Positions 19,314-29,383 of a stretch of 30,711 nucleotides of DNA are shown piece by piece (positions within the stretch are counted from its first letter, which is position 1; every line of letters begins with the position of its first letter). Below the pieces are notes generated by a model. It saw nothing but the letters and a program-made list of their open reading frames with translations, did not search any database and had not been told where the DNA came from. Origin of the DNA: Pelagophyceae sp. CCMP2097 (lineage: Eukaryota > Sar > Pelagophyceae); NCBI GenBank assembly GCA_026770575.1, contig MU657549.1, positions 9,826 through 40,536 on the forward strand. Reading direction: 5' to 3'. The position numbers were made by a program, and so were the translations under genes.

Positions 19314-22260
19314 ATGTCGAACCTCGTCGAGAACGAGCGGCGGATCGATGAGCTCCGGATGATGATCGACGGCGTGCGCAGCCGGCGTCGCGCCGTCGAA
19401 ACGGCACTCGCTCGGCTTGGAGGCTTTCCGTGACCGCGCTCTGCACGGCACTCGCGGGGCCGCGTCCGAGGCGCCTGTAGGTGCTGAGCGAGACGGACGC
19501 GTACTCCAAGATCAAAGAAGCGCTCCAGTCCAAGGCCCACGGCCAGGGCCTGGACCAGCGCGTGAGGCCGCCCCGTCCTCGCGGAGCAGTCCTCCAAGAG
19601 TCGACTACGTAGGTCTCGGAGCGGAGGATGCTCGCGCAGCTCGTCTCGGCAGTCAAGCAGGCGCCCGTCCCGGAGCTCTTGTCGGGTGCGTGGCCCTCGA
19701 CGTTGGGCGCTTTTCGCCTCTTTGCCGCGCCGCCACACCGCCGCCAGGCGAGGACGGCGAGGTGGGCGTCGTGAACGGCTCGGCGCTGGCGCTGCGCGTG
19801 GAGATCCGCGGCGGCGCGGCATTTATGGGAGAACTCGTCGACGAGGGTATGTCCGGCGAGGCAAACGCGGTCCGCGCACACCTGTCCTTCCGGCGGCAGC
19901 GTGGCGCGACGGGCCCCGCCGCCGCCGCCGTGGAGCCTAAACTGCGAGGCGTCTTCCTCTTCCGCCTCTGCGCCACGGCGCCGCGGACCGTCGGCGAGTG
20001 GCACGACCTCGTCGATGGCGAAGGCGGCGGCTCCGCGCTCCTGCGGCTCTGCGTGACGCGCGAGCGCGTCGGGTCGGCGGCGGCGGCGAAGCGCGAGCTC
20101 GTCGCGACGGCGAGCGTCGACTGGCGCCAGGCGCTGCTGAACGGCGGCGGCCTCGTCTCCGTGCCGCTCAAGGGCGCGGGGCCCGACTCCGTCCTCGCCG
20201 AGGCCGCCGGCGCCGGTGACGACGGCGCGGCGCGAGCCGGCGCGGTCCTCCGCCTCGCCCTCGACGTCGTTGCCCTCGACGCCGAAGGTCCGTCTTGTCC
20301 CGAGATGGCGTTTGGCATTCTCAAAATGAAGTTGAAACAGGCGACGGTCCTTTGCAGACGCCGTTCGACGACGTGGCGGTGCGGCGCGCGGTGGGCTGCG
20401 CGGCGACGCGGCACGCCGAGGCGTCGCGGCGGTTCTACTTGTATGCGAAGACGTGGTGGGGCGAGTACTCTGCTCTCGACACGACGTTCGGCGACCGCGC
20501 CGTCAAGCTCTTCGCGCGCGACGAGGCGGGCGACCTGCGCTGCGCCTGCTCCTTCGTCAGTCCGCTCAGAGCGGCAAGAGCCCTGGACTCGCCGCGCCAC
20601 GCCGCGAGGTTTGTCTCCCTGCTGCCGCTGGAGAAGCACGCCTCCGTCAGACGCCGCGCCGTTCAATCGGAAAATCGGTGATGAGAGAGCGCCACCACAG
20701 ACGCCGCGCCGTTCAGTCGGAGGACAGCGTGGTCGGTGATGAGAGAGCGCCACCACAGAGCCTCTATGAACGCCAGGGGGAGAGACCGTCGTACGTGTTC
20801 CCGGAGGGTGATTCCCGGAGAACCTTTCCGCCGCCGCAAACTGCACTAAAAGGTCGGCGGCGGCGCGGCGACGGACATTTGGCACACGCCGCTCGCCGTC
20901 GTCTCGCGCCGCGCGGGCGACGTCGCCGACCACGCCACGCTCCTCTGCTCGCTGCTCCTCGGCTTTGGTGCGCGCCCCGACCGCCCGTATCCAGTCTCCG
21001 CCACCGTGCCGACGCGCCTAGGCCTCGACGCGTACGTGGCCGTGGGTTCGATGCCCGACGGCCGCGGCCGCGCGCAGGCGCACGTGTGGTGCATTACTGT
21101 CAACGGCCCCGCGGCGTCGGGCCGGCCCAAGCGCGCGCGCGTCGTCGCCTGGGAGTCGGCCACGGCCAAGCGCTGCGCTTTGGCGCCGCTGGACGCCGAG
21201 GCGGCGCGCCGGTACCTCACCGTGGCGTGCGTGTTTAACCACGAGCGCTTCTTGGCCAACCGGCAGCCGTCCGAGCTCGTCACAAACGTCTCCTTCGACC
21301 TCGAAGACGCCGAGGCGTGGAAGCCCCTCGACGAAGGTACGTCGCGGGCGGGGCGCCGGCGGCGGGACCGCGGCGCAAAAGAGAGGCGCCGGCGCCGGCG
21401 CGATGCGCTTGGAACGAGGACGTGGACGGACAAAGTCTCAGGTCACATCGCCGCGCTGCTCCAGTCGTCCAACTGCGCGTCGCCGTGCGTCGACTTCGCG
21501 CTCTCGCCGACGCGTAAGACCCTCCGGCGCCCTTTGAACATGTGTGCGGCGACCCCGAGACGGCGTTTTCAAAGTCGAGACGGAGCGGCGCGTTCGAGAA
21601 CCGCCTTAAAGACGATTTTCAGGCCTGGACGTGCCCGCTGCGGAGCTCGCGCTGGAGTCGCAGCTGCGGTCGCTCGTCTCCGCGCAGCGCCACGCGGAGC
21701 TTGGGCTCGTCACGGCCTGGGACGCTGACCTGAGCTACATGCTCCAACCAGCCCTCGCGGCGTACGAGGGCGAGCGCGTGCTGGTGCGCCGCCTCTTGGA
21801 AGGCAGACCCTCGGGGCGGCCGGCCGTCTGGGGGGCCGGGCGTCGGGGGGCCGACCCTCGGGGCGGCCGACTCTCGGTCGCGAGGGATGGCCATCCCCTT
21901 TGCCCTCGGACCGGCCCACGACCGCTCCCGCGCTTTCTTGTCTTGACCGGGGCCGTTTCAATGTAGGCGACGCCGCAGAACGACGACGACTTTCAGGACG
22001 CGATCCGGCGGCGGGTCCCGCAGGGCCACTGCTTCAAGGGTTTCCCGACGTGCTTCTCGCACGCGAACGCCCCTCGCATCTTCGCCGCGCTCCAGCGCGG
22101 CGAGCTTTCGCAGGACGTTTTGACGACGGCGGGCGAGCAGGTGCGGCACGCGCTTCGCGTGCGGATCTTTGCGTACGCCGAGGACGTCGTCGCCGTCTGG
22201 GTCATGATCGCAGTCCGATACGCAAAACCGCGCGGGCCCGCGCCAAACGACGGCAGATGA
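19314..22260 (+). CDS. CEP76: centrosomal/basal-body protein CEP76
   Basis: Ten exons (19314-19373, 19481-19561, 19613-19685, 19748-20287, 20341-20645, 20853-20967, 21022-21336, 21442-21513, 21623-21783, 21967-22260) join in phase to 671 residues, close to the animal protein's 659. An N-terminal helical part is followed by a C2-like domain (about 80-260: AVRAHLSFRRQR, PKLRGVFLFRL). A transglutaminase-like domain then carries SPRHAARFVSLLPLEKHA, GDVADHATLLCSLLLGFGLDAYVAVGS, HVWCITV, VVAWESAT and VFNHERFLANRQPS. The C-terminal domain has TAWDADLSYMLQPALAAYE and DFQDAIRRRVPQGHCFKGFP. CEP76 is a centriole protein that in animals limits centriole reduplication, so basal bodies or flagella are likely in this alga. 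Each splice restores conserved family sequence. Confidence 0.95.
20649..20758. repeat. tandem duplication inside CEP76 intron 5
   Basis: AGACGCCGCGCCGTTCA followed by TCGGTGATGAGAGAGCGCC occurs twice (from 20649 and from 20699). The second copy carries about ten extra bases in the middle. The duplication begins right at the donor side of the 207-base intron and explains its unusual length. Confidence 0.85.
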
Positions 22261-22555
22261 GCCGCCGCCCTCGAGAAGAGGGATTTGGGAACGCCACCGT
22301 GCGATTTGTATTAACGACTTTATGAGAACACGCGTCTGTCGGACTACCCCCCTCAAATTCGAAAATGAGCCTGGCACAAAAGGCCAAACGTCGGCGTGCG
22401 TGCGAGGATACCCCAAGAGCAGATCGGCATGCCACCGCGCTGGAAACACCAAGAGATTGATTATCAAGAGAGCCGAGTTGTTAAAACGGAGCGCCGTGGG
22501 TCGCGAGACGCTCGTTGCTTGCCCCGTCGTCCGCTCTGGCGGCGCCACGGCGCGT

Positions 22556-24742
22556 TCATCGCGCCGCCGTCTGGAGCGGCGGAAGCGGCGACGACGTCTG
22601 CACGAAGGCGGCGTCGTCGCTGGCCGGCCAGCCGCGTTTGGCGAGGAGCGCGGAGAGGGCATGGAACGTCCAAATCCCGTTCCCGTTGCCGTGGATCAAC
22701 GACGGCCGCGCGCGCGTCTCCGGCGAGTACAGCGCCACCGAGTCTAGAGAAGACCGTCGTGTTCGGGGTTGCACAAGCCTCGTGGAATCTGTTGCGGCAG
22801 ACGAGCATCGTCGCACCGTCTTGGCCCTCAATCTCAAAGTCGACCGTCTGCAAGTCGTGCAGCGTCTGGAAGATGCCGGCGCCCACGTCGAGCGTCGCCT
22901 GGGGACATGGTTCGGGGCTTCTGACGTTGGCAACCCGCGCAAAGGGTGCAGCCTTTCGACGTTGACGCATCGCAAAGCGTGTCATGCAAACGACGCACGT
23001 TGCGCGGGTGCGACAGGAAGAATCGCGAGAACCATCGCTGGTCGTCGAAGCGCCACGCGTCGGCGCCGTGAGCGACGTGGTGCCGGTCGACGTCGTCGCG
23101 CACTGCTGTAAGCATGCGGCGGACGTCGCGCACGCGGCCAATGTACGTCCCAGAGTTCAAAAACCGGAAGCGCGTCGGCGATGGCGGGTAGACGAGGCGC
23201 GCGCCGGCGTCCGGCGCGCAGTTGACCTCGGCGCCGAAGAGGATCCTGCCTGCCCGAGGCAACATACTATTGTGCATTCCAAGAGACGAATTGTGGATGG
23301 ACGGCACCGGCACTTTTTCGAGCGGCTCTCACCGCGGCCTTGCTTCTCGAATTCGGCAAAGTCCTGCGCGATTCTCCTCGCCGAGGGCATGAGGAGGACG
23401 TCGTAGGCGTCGACAAAGAGCAGCAAATCGCCTGAGCAAGGGGAAGAGTGGTGCGCGAAATCGTCGAGGTGGTGTCTCATCAAAGCTCCCCCGACGCTTG
23501 GCGCACCGGGCAGGAGGCCGTCCGTCTGCGCGTCGAGGTACTGCGTCAGGAGGTCGATCTTGGACCCGAGGCCGCGCCAGGGTTCGCCCAGGCCGAGGAC
23601 GTCGAGTCGGAAGCCGCACCGCCGCGCCGATTCGGAAAGGCGGTCCAGCTCGACGCGCTGCGAGCTCGAGACCGCGACGAGGCCTAGTCGCAAAATGCCG
23701 AGGCGTTTGGGACCGACGCGACGGCTCAAAGGGCGCCGCTGGGCACGGATCTGCGTCGTGTCCTGGCCGTCCTTCTCGCAAACGTCGTTTGCGGCCGGCG
23801 CGCCAGCGGCGCGCGCGAGCGAGTGCTCGAGCACGGCGCGGGCCTCTGCGAGGAGCGGCGCCGGTTCGCCGGCCACGTAGTGCGCGCGGTGCTGGTCCAC
23901 GAGCGTGTTTGCCAGCAGGTGGGCGATGGCAGCGAACGTGGGCTTACGCGCGTGGGCGGCGCGGAGGAGCTCGAGGCCGCGTGGGTGCATGTCGGACCGC
24001 TGCTCCATGACGAACTTAAAAGTAACCTCGACCTTTTCCGTGTAGTTGCGGCCGTCAAGGAACCCCTCGAGGTCCCAGTGCCCCCCCACGCCACCCGACT
24101 GCAGCTCCTTGACCATCTCCTCGAAGCGCCAGAACATCTCCGTCGAGTCGTAGTTCTTGGACAGCGTCCCGTCCTCGGGCGAGAGCACCTACGACGCGCG
24201 GGAGCTCTCGCGGTCCGATCGTAAGGTATGCACAAAGGGGCGTCGGGCCACACCTTGGCGGCGCGAAAGGCCTGGAGGGCGGGTTCGTACATGCCGCGCT
24301 GCGCGTACAACGACCCGAGGTTCGACAGGTAGCGCGGCTCCGCCGGCGCGAGCGAAATCGCCGCCTTGAAGGCCTGCGAGCGATGGCATTTGCAAAGGAG
24401 TGCTTCGTGGGGGTCCGGCGGGCCTCGGGCAAAGGCGCCTCGACGCACGGCCTCTGCTGCGTCGAACTGCTCCATCTTAAAGTGCGCGTTGCCAACGTAG
24501 CCGTGGTTGACGGCGTTCGTCGGATCCTCAGCGACGGCCTTCAAGAACCACCGCAGCGCCTCGGCGTGGTCCGCGCCCGCCGCGGCCGCGGCCGCGCCGG
24601 CCTCGCCGGACCGCGCGCGGTGCGTCAGCTCGACGCCGCCGTCGCGCTGGTAGAACCGCAGGCCCATCTGCCGGTACTGGACGTCCAGCTTCGGCGGCGG
24701 CTGCGCCATGGCCGAAGCGAAGAGGAGGCAGACGCGCAGCAT
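22556..24742 (-). CDS. TPR protein fused to a PLOD/procollagen-type glycosyltransferase domain
   Basis: Eight exons (24742-24449, 24373-24254, 24188-23747, 23683-23507, 23431-23333, 23249-22999, 22898-22817, 22743-22556) give 550 residues. A short hydrophobic N-terminus may be a signal peptide. Residues about 50-140 contain TPR-like helix pairs (ALRWFLKAVAEDPTNAVNHGYVGNAHFKM; AISLAPAEPRYLSNLGSLYAQRG). From residue about 285 the sequence follows the glycosyltransferase domain of lysyl hydroxylase/collagen glucosyl-galactosyltransferases: LLLFVDAYDVLL with the metal-binding DxxD (352-355), ILFGAEVNCAPD, FRFLNSGTYIGR, WRFDDQRWFSRFF, and HGNGNG (from His506). It probably transfers a sugar from a UDP-donor onto protein in the secretory pathway. 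The hydroxylase part of PLOD is absent. Confidence 0.85.
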
Positions 24743-24991
24743 CGCGATCGCCGCGGCCAAAGACGGCCCTCCAAGTGCGCGCTTGCGAGCCGCCGGGAGC
24801 GCTGATACAAAGACGGCCCTCCAAGTGCGGAATTGATGCGAGTCGCCGGAGCGCTTGTACGAAGCCCGCCCCAAAGAGGCGTTCCAACAACGCGCGAGCC
24901 CGAAATATCGCTAAACAGGTCTGCTTCAGATCTGGCGATCAGAAGGTGCCGCCGACGCCCCGCGCACGAGGGCGGACGCCGCTGCTGCGCC
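24743..24991. promoter_or_regulatory. divergent promoter of the glycosyltransferase gene (-) and Ipi1-like gene (+)
   Basis: 249 bases separate the two start codons. The interval holds a 50-base direct duplication (24761-24810 and 24811-24860) sharing AGACGGCCCTCCAAGTGCG and a GCCGG(G)AGCGCT end. The duplication places two copies of any factor-binding site in it upstream of both genes. No TATA box is clear. Confidence 0.55.
24761..24860. repeat. 50-base direct repeat in a divergent promoter
   Basis: Two adjacent units start AGACGGCCCTCCAAGTGCG; the inner parts have diverged and both end with GCGCT(G/T) followed by a short ACAA/ACGAA stretch. The duplication is seen directly; a regulatory role is inferred from position. 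Confidence 0.85.
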
Positions 24992-26522
24992 ATGCCGAAG
25001 GGTGGGAAGAGCAAGTTCCTGACGGCGAAGAAGAAGGCGGGGAGCCAGGACTTTGTACGCAAGCGCGCTAAAGTAGGCGAGTGCGCCCCTCGCGCGCCGG
25101 CAGGGAGGCGAAAGCGGGGAGGCGTCGCGCCGGTACGCTTGCGCGCAGGCAAGAAGGTGCAGCGGCGCGTGGGCGAGACGGATGCGAGCTTTACTGCGAA
25201 GCACGTGGCGCTCGGCGAGCAGTCGGTGGAGAACCGCCGCGCGAAGTACAACCTTGCAGAGCAGCTCGCCCTCTTTAGCCACCACGCCGACAAGTCGCGC
25301 GCCGCGGCGTGCACCACGGCCCAGGGCATGGTCCAGGACCTCGAGTGGGACACGACGGCCGAAGACCTCGCCCAACTCCTCGACGGCGCCGTCCGACCCC
25401 CGCGCCGACGATCCGCAAACCAAAACGCGAGGGCCACAGAGGTGCACGCCGGGGGGGTGGTTGGCTGCGCCGAGGCACGGCCGATGCCGCTTGGGTCACG
25501 CCGGAGTCGCCTCGCCAGGCGCGGCTCATGAGCGACACCGCGGCGCGGGTGCGCACGGCCGCCGTTGGGCTGGTGGAGGCCATCGTCGGCGGCTCGCGCG
25601 ACTTGGCGCAGCGCTGCGACGCCGTGGCGACGGCGAGCCCGATTGTGGCGGCGCGCCTGGGCGTGGCGCTGGCGTCGCTCGACGCCGGCTGCCGCTTCGA
25701 CGGCGCGACCGTGCTCTCGGCGGTGCTGCTCGCGCACGGGCACACGCCCGCGACGGCGGCGCTCGCGCCGAAGATGGCCGCCGCGCTCTTCGCCCCACTC
25801 GTCGACGCGCTCCGCGTCGCGCCGCTCCCGCGCGACGCCGACGGGCCAAAGGCCAGGTCGCACGTCTACCGCGTCGCCCTCATGCGATGCCTCCTTGTCC
25901 TCCTCCTCTTCGCCGAGCCGCTCGGCGAGCACCAGCAGGCCGAGGAGAACTTTGCCCGCCACCTCCTCGGGTAACGCCGCGAGCCTTGAGAGGCCCGCGC
26001 TCCGCAAGGCCTGTGCGCGGCCCGGCGGCGAAGATGCGCGCGTAGGTTGCCAAAGGTCGGCATCGAGGCGAGAGTCACGCCCTCAGTCGACTGGTCGCAG
26101 GGCGGCGGCGTCGTCCTCATGCGCGCCGTCTCGCGGCCGCTCGCGCGCGCGCCCGCGAGCACGCCGGGCGGCGAGCCATCGACAGCGATCGGCCGCGACG
26201 TCGCCAAGGTGGCGCACGTCGTCGCGCAGGGCGCGGCGGCGCGCCTCGGCAACGCCAAGACGTCGCGCGACGTCTACGCGGCCGCCTTCTCGCAGCTCGA
26301 GTGGGCCGCGGCCATCCTCGCCGTCGCGTGTCCTTCACCAGCGTCGAACTCGGCCGAGGGGCATCTCCCGCGCGGCCTCGAGCGCCGCGCGTAGGCGCCC
26401 CGTTGCCGAGCATGGACTTTTCTATCGATGTGACGTCTGTCATTTCAAAAGCGAAGATCGACGACATACGACTCCTCGCGGCGGACCGGCAACCCACGCC
26501 GCCCGCCGGCGGGCGACACTGA
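24992..26522 (+). CDS. Ipi1/TEX10-like pre-rRNA processing protein
   Basis: Five exons (24992-25076, 25149-25390, 25519-25970, 26046-26329, 26395-26522) give about 396 residues. The N-terminus, MPKGGKSKFLTAKKKAGSQ followed by DFVRKRAKVGKK, is the hallmark of Ipi1/TEX10, subunits of the Rix1/PELP1 complex that matures 60S ribosomal particles and ITS2. The KVGKK motif is formed only if the first intron uses a GC donor (25077). TDASFTAKHVALGEQS and LAEQLALFSHHADKSRAAA follow as in the family, then HEAT-like helices (SDTAARVRTAAVGLVEAI). The C-terminal half is less conserved, and the last junction (26330-26394) is inferred; reading through instead would stop at 26394. Confidence 0.8.
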
Positions 26523-26753
26523 CGCGACGGGCCGGTGGCCACAGGGAGGGCAGAATATAAAAACTTCGCCCCAGCTGCGGCAGTGCCGAAATCAAATCCT
26601 CAATGTATTATTTCTCGGGTTTTCTGATATTATCCGGAAATTGCGTGAGCGTATTTGTTGGATAAAGGTGTGGTATTTTGGAATATTTATTGCATTTTAC
26701 GGGATCGGCGGTGCTACGTCCCACCCGAAAGGGCTTTCGACATGCTCCTATAT

Positions 26754-26914
26754 AGGAAGTGCCTGCCCCTATTTGATTCTGGACCTATTTGATTCAGGTT
26801 TGGCCAATCAGGGGTCTTATAATGTGAATTTAACCAGTCACGGCCCCTCCAAAAAGGAGAATCAAATTGGGAAATCCCCAAAGAAAACGAATCAAATAGG
26901 GGCAGGGACTTCCT
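26754..26914. mobile_element. MITE-like element with 26-base terminal inverted repeats
   Basis: The 26 bases at 26754-26779 (AGGAAGTGCCTGCCCCTATT, then TGATTC) match the reverse complement of 26889-26914 with one mismatch. The 161-base element is too short to code for a transposase. Flanking target duplications are not convincing; only a possible TA is seen. A non-autonomous DNA transposon is the simplest reading; a foldback RNA gene is the alternative. Confidence 0.7.
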
Positions 26915-27970
26915 ACCAACGTTTACGTGGCATTTCGGGGCAAATCTAGGCAATTTCGGCGTTTGGCGAGTATTTCCATCGAGGCGTCTGAGGGGGATTT
27001 AAATTGATTCTAACTGTATTCTCGGTCTGTTCTGAATCGACCCTGGTATCTTCTTCTTCTATTATGCACTCCACTGAGGCTGCTGAAAAACCAACAGGCG
27101 GTATCAAATGTCAGACGACAAGGAACTAACCCGGAATCGATTCAGAATCAATTCAGAATCGATTCAAATGACGACCATAACCCATAACCCATAAAAAGAA
27201 TTTCAAATTCTGGCAAAAAGGTAGACTCGAACCCGGACTCACACTAGAATAAATAATTGAGTCGCGTCCGACCCAACAATGTTATTCGCGTCACTAGTTT
27301 GTATCTTTCATCCAGATTCGAACCCGCTTCTCAGCGGGCGAGTCTCGATCAATTACTTGACTGCATCTACGATCATCCTCTGGTAACTTTGGTGCACTGT
27401 GAGATGTCGCAGCTAGCAAGATCAGTTTTCCTTGGGTTTATAAAGTGTGTATTAAGAGGACCACATCCCATCTCCCTCTCCGAGCGCGCTGTGCGCGCAG
27501 CGCGCGCAGCGCACCGCGCGCGCGAGACCTCAGCGGCCGTCGCGGTGGCCGTTTCGAGTCGGAGTCCACTGGCAATCGCCGGAACGCGCGAAGCATTCGC
27601 GTCACGACCGGGTCCGAGTCGCAATTCAGACAAGGCGGATTCGAATCGATGCTGAATCGCTTCTAAAACGATTCTCTATCAAATCCAGCTGGAATCGGTT
27701 ACTTTCCCTCTTAGACGCTGAGAGAGCGCGTTGATCGTCCAGAATATTTAATTATTTAATTATTTAATTGATTTTGGAAATTGCCTCAGGCCTTTTGGTT
27801 TCGGCACTGAGCTGCTGCGCCCGATTCGTCAATTATTCGTCGAAGGGCGCCGCCTCCCCCACTCGCGGCGAGGCAGGTCGACGGTCGACGCCGCGCCCGA
27901 TCCCGCGCGCGAGGGGCAGTTAAGGCATGCACTCTCATATGGTATGTAATTATTCCCCACGAGACGCGCT

Positions 27971-28160
27971 GCGGTATATATACCGGGCCCCATAATCACC
28001 TCCAAGGATAATGATCCGGTGAATCCCCTTTTGCCCCCATCGGGTCATTGCGGGTTAATGGGCCCACGTACACAATCAAGAGCGAAGGGGCCCGGGTTCG
28101 ATTCCCGCAGGGGGCACTCTATTTTGGCGAGTGTTACCCTGGTAAGCCCCCACAGTCCAA
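27971..28160 (+). repeat. TATATA-palindrome repeat, copy 1, with tRNA-like unit
   Basis: The copy begins GCGGTATATATACCGGGCCCC, continues through CACCTCCAAGGATAATGATCC to GAATCCCCTTTT, and then enters an 85-base tRNA-like unit (28032-28116). It ends in CACTCTATTTTGGCGAGTGTTACCCTGGTAAGCC, shared with copy 4. It is a candidate SINE; copies 2, 3 and 5 are truncated within the tRNA-like unit. Confidence 0.85.
28032..28116 (+). other. tRNA-like unit with pol III B-box (copy 1)
   Basis: TGCCCCC at 28032-28038 pairs with GGGGGCA at 28110-28116, like an acceptor stem. GGGTTCGATTCCC before the 3' arm fits the pol III B-box and a T-arm. I could not fold a normal D-arm or anticodon arm, so this is not called a tRNA gene. 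Confidence 0.6.
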
Positions 28161-28209
28161 TTTAGATCAGCCGCTTTTGGCGATTTTTGGGCGAACATCC
28201 TGCCAAAAA

Positions 28210-28300
28210 CCTATCGACCGGAAAGTGTAGGAGCCCCCCCCCATGCGACCGTCGTAAAACCTCCCTCGAGCTAGGTCCCCTACACTTCCCGGTCGATAGG
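28210..28300. mobile_element. 91-base MITE-like element with 22-base inverted ends
   Basis: CCTATCGACCGGAAAGTGTAGG at 28210-28231 is matched with one mismatch by the reverse complement of 28279-28300. A GTCGATAGG duplication follows at once at 28301-28309, perhaps a slippage or excision scar. The short interior includes a C8-9 run. No coding capacity. Confidence 0.7.
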
Positions 28301-28446
28301 GTCGATAGGACATCGCTAAAATACATTGTCCTTTTGGTCGATAACTTGGACTTGATTGAAAAACAATAAAAACCAATTAGATATCACGAGAAAACCAGAA
28401 CGGACCTAAAAAAATGTTAAAGTCATTGGAGGCTGATTTGATTTGG

Positions 28447-28699
28447 ACTGAGCGGCCGCGTGTCCAAGACACGCAGTAAGCCCGCCCTGCGGCAACAGGT
28501 TCAAGACCTGCAGTACGGCCGCCACCGGAGCCGGACCAAGGCTCGGTGCATTATCGTAATTTGCCTTTCTCCACGCTAAACCTCCCGTTCCTACGGTGTG
28601 CGTGTGGGGGAGCGTTGCGGTATATATACCGGGCCCCACAATCACCTCCAAGGATAATGATCCGGCGAATCCCCTTTTGTCCCCAGCGGGCCATTGCGA
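28447..28699 (+). repeat. composite repeat: GACACGCAG unit followed by TATATA-palindrome copy 2
   Basis: The segment from about 28447 (GAGCGGCCGCGTGTCCAAGACACGCAGTAAGCCCGCC) is repeated from about 29384 and in both places runs without a break into a TATATA-palindrome copy (here 28617-28699). It includes two small hairpins, GTGTCCAAGACAC and CAGGTTCAAGACCTG. Copy 2 of the palindrome repeat diverges after GCGGGCCATTGCG. Confidence 0.85.
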
Positions 28700-28784
28700 G
28701 ACGGGGGTAAGGGTCGGATTTTATCCTAGCCTGCCCACGCAGAGCGCCCGTCTATAGGACCGTGCTCGTCGTCTCTACGCCACG

Positions 28785-28908
28785 CCCAGGTGCGCTTACT
28801 CGGAGCGCGGCGTCCTTTGCCCTTGGAAACTGTTCGATCTCTGTGCCTCTTTGTCTGCCTCTGCTCGTCCACGCCCTGTTCTTCAACGACACGCGTCGCG
28901 TAAACTTA
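28785..28908 (+). repeat. ACGACACGCGTCGCGTAA family repeat, copy A
   Basis: About 124 bases are the reverse complement of 30589-30711 with few changes, including CTCGTCCACGCCCTG and ACGACACGCGTCGCGTAA. The shared 45-base core also occurs at 29107-29177 and 29872-29940. Confidence 0.85.
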
Positions 28909-29013
28909 CTCCCCCGAAATCTTTTGTGTCGTAGGACCGCGCCCTCGTCCGACTTAATCCAACCGCAAGGTATACTCGGCGTCCCCTTTTCTTGACGGAA
29001 ATCTACTTCCGTA

Positions 29014-29091
29014 ATGGCCCGCTGGGGGCTAAAGGGGATTCACCAGATCATTATCCTTGGAGGTGATTGTGGGGCCCGGTATATATACCGC
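29014..29091 (-). repeat. TATATA-palindrome repeat, copy 3 (inverted)
   Basis: The reverse complement reads GCGGTATATATACCGGGCCCC through AAGGATAATGATC(T)GG to AATCCCCTTTAGCCCCCAGC, matching the other copies in opposite orientation. Confidence 0.9.
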
Positions 29092-29106
29092 AACGTCTTC
29101 GGCTCT

Positions 29107-29177
29107 GGTGGACTCCTTGTCACTGCTCGTCCACGCCCTGCTCTTCCACGACACGCGCCGCGTAAGCCATCTCCCCC
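29107..29177 (+). repeat. ACGACACGCG family repeat, copy B
   Basis: GGTGGACTCCTTGTCACTGC followed by TCGTCCACGCCCTGCTCTTCCACGACACGCG and CGTAAGCCAT is the reverse complement of 29872-29940 with few changes, placing copies B and C in inverted orientation about 0.7 kb apart. Confidence 0.85.
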
Positions 29178-29194
29178 GAGGGGGGGCTCCCGTT

Positions 29195-29380
29195 GCGGTA
29201 TATATACTGGGCCCCACAATCACCTCCAAGGATAATGATCCGGTGAATCCCCTTTTGCCCCCATCGGGTCATTGCGGGTTAATGGGCCCACGTACACAAT
29301 CACTTGCGAATGGTCTCGGGTTCGATTCCCGCAGGGGGCACTCTATTTTGGCGAGTGTTACCCTGGTAAGCCTCCACTCC
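29195..29380 (+). repeat. TATATA-palindrome repeat, copy 4, with tRNA-like unit
   Basis: A near-full-length match to copy 1 including the 85-base tRNA-like unit at 29256-29340 (TGCCCCC / GGGGGCA arms, B-box GGGTTCGATTCCC) and the CACTCTATTTTGGCGAGTG tail. The units differ mainly in the 28 bases before the B-box, a region that should be an anticodon/variable arm in a real tRNA. Confidence 0.85.
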
Positions 29381-29383
29381 CCA

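Noticed and set aside
18746..20004. Two long minus-strand frames overlapping the start of CEP76
   Set aside because: Arg/Ala/Ser-rich GC-driven frames without motifs; CEP76 exons on the plus strand are strongly supported.
22744..22774. A 31-base intron in the glycosyltransferase gene
   Set aside because: Too short compared with the 45-base minimum seen elsewhere; the donor at 22816 gives a 73-base intron in phase with good family sequence.
27174..27194. CCATAAC repeats as telomeric sequence
   Set aside because: Only about three units, not the TTAGGG type expected for stramenopiles, and not at a sequence end.
27312..27390. A minus-strand tRNA suggested by GGGTTCGAATCTGG
   Set aside because: The T-stem has mismatches and no clover-leaf could be drawn.
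28032..28116. A type II (Leu/Ser-like) tRNA gene of 85 bases
   Set aside because: Acceptor-like arms and B-box are present, but no D-arm or anticodon arm with a U33 loop could be folded, the region expected to hold the anticodon differs between the two copies, and the unit lies inside a dispersed repeat.
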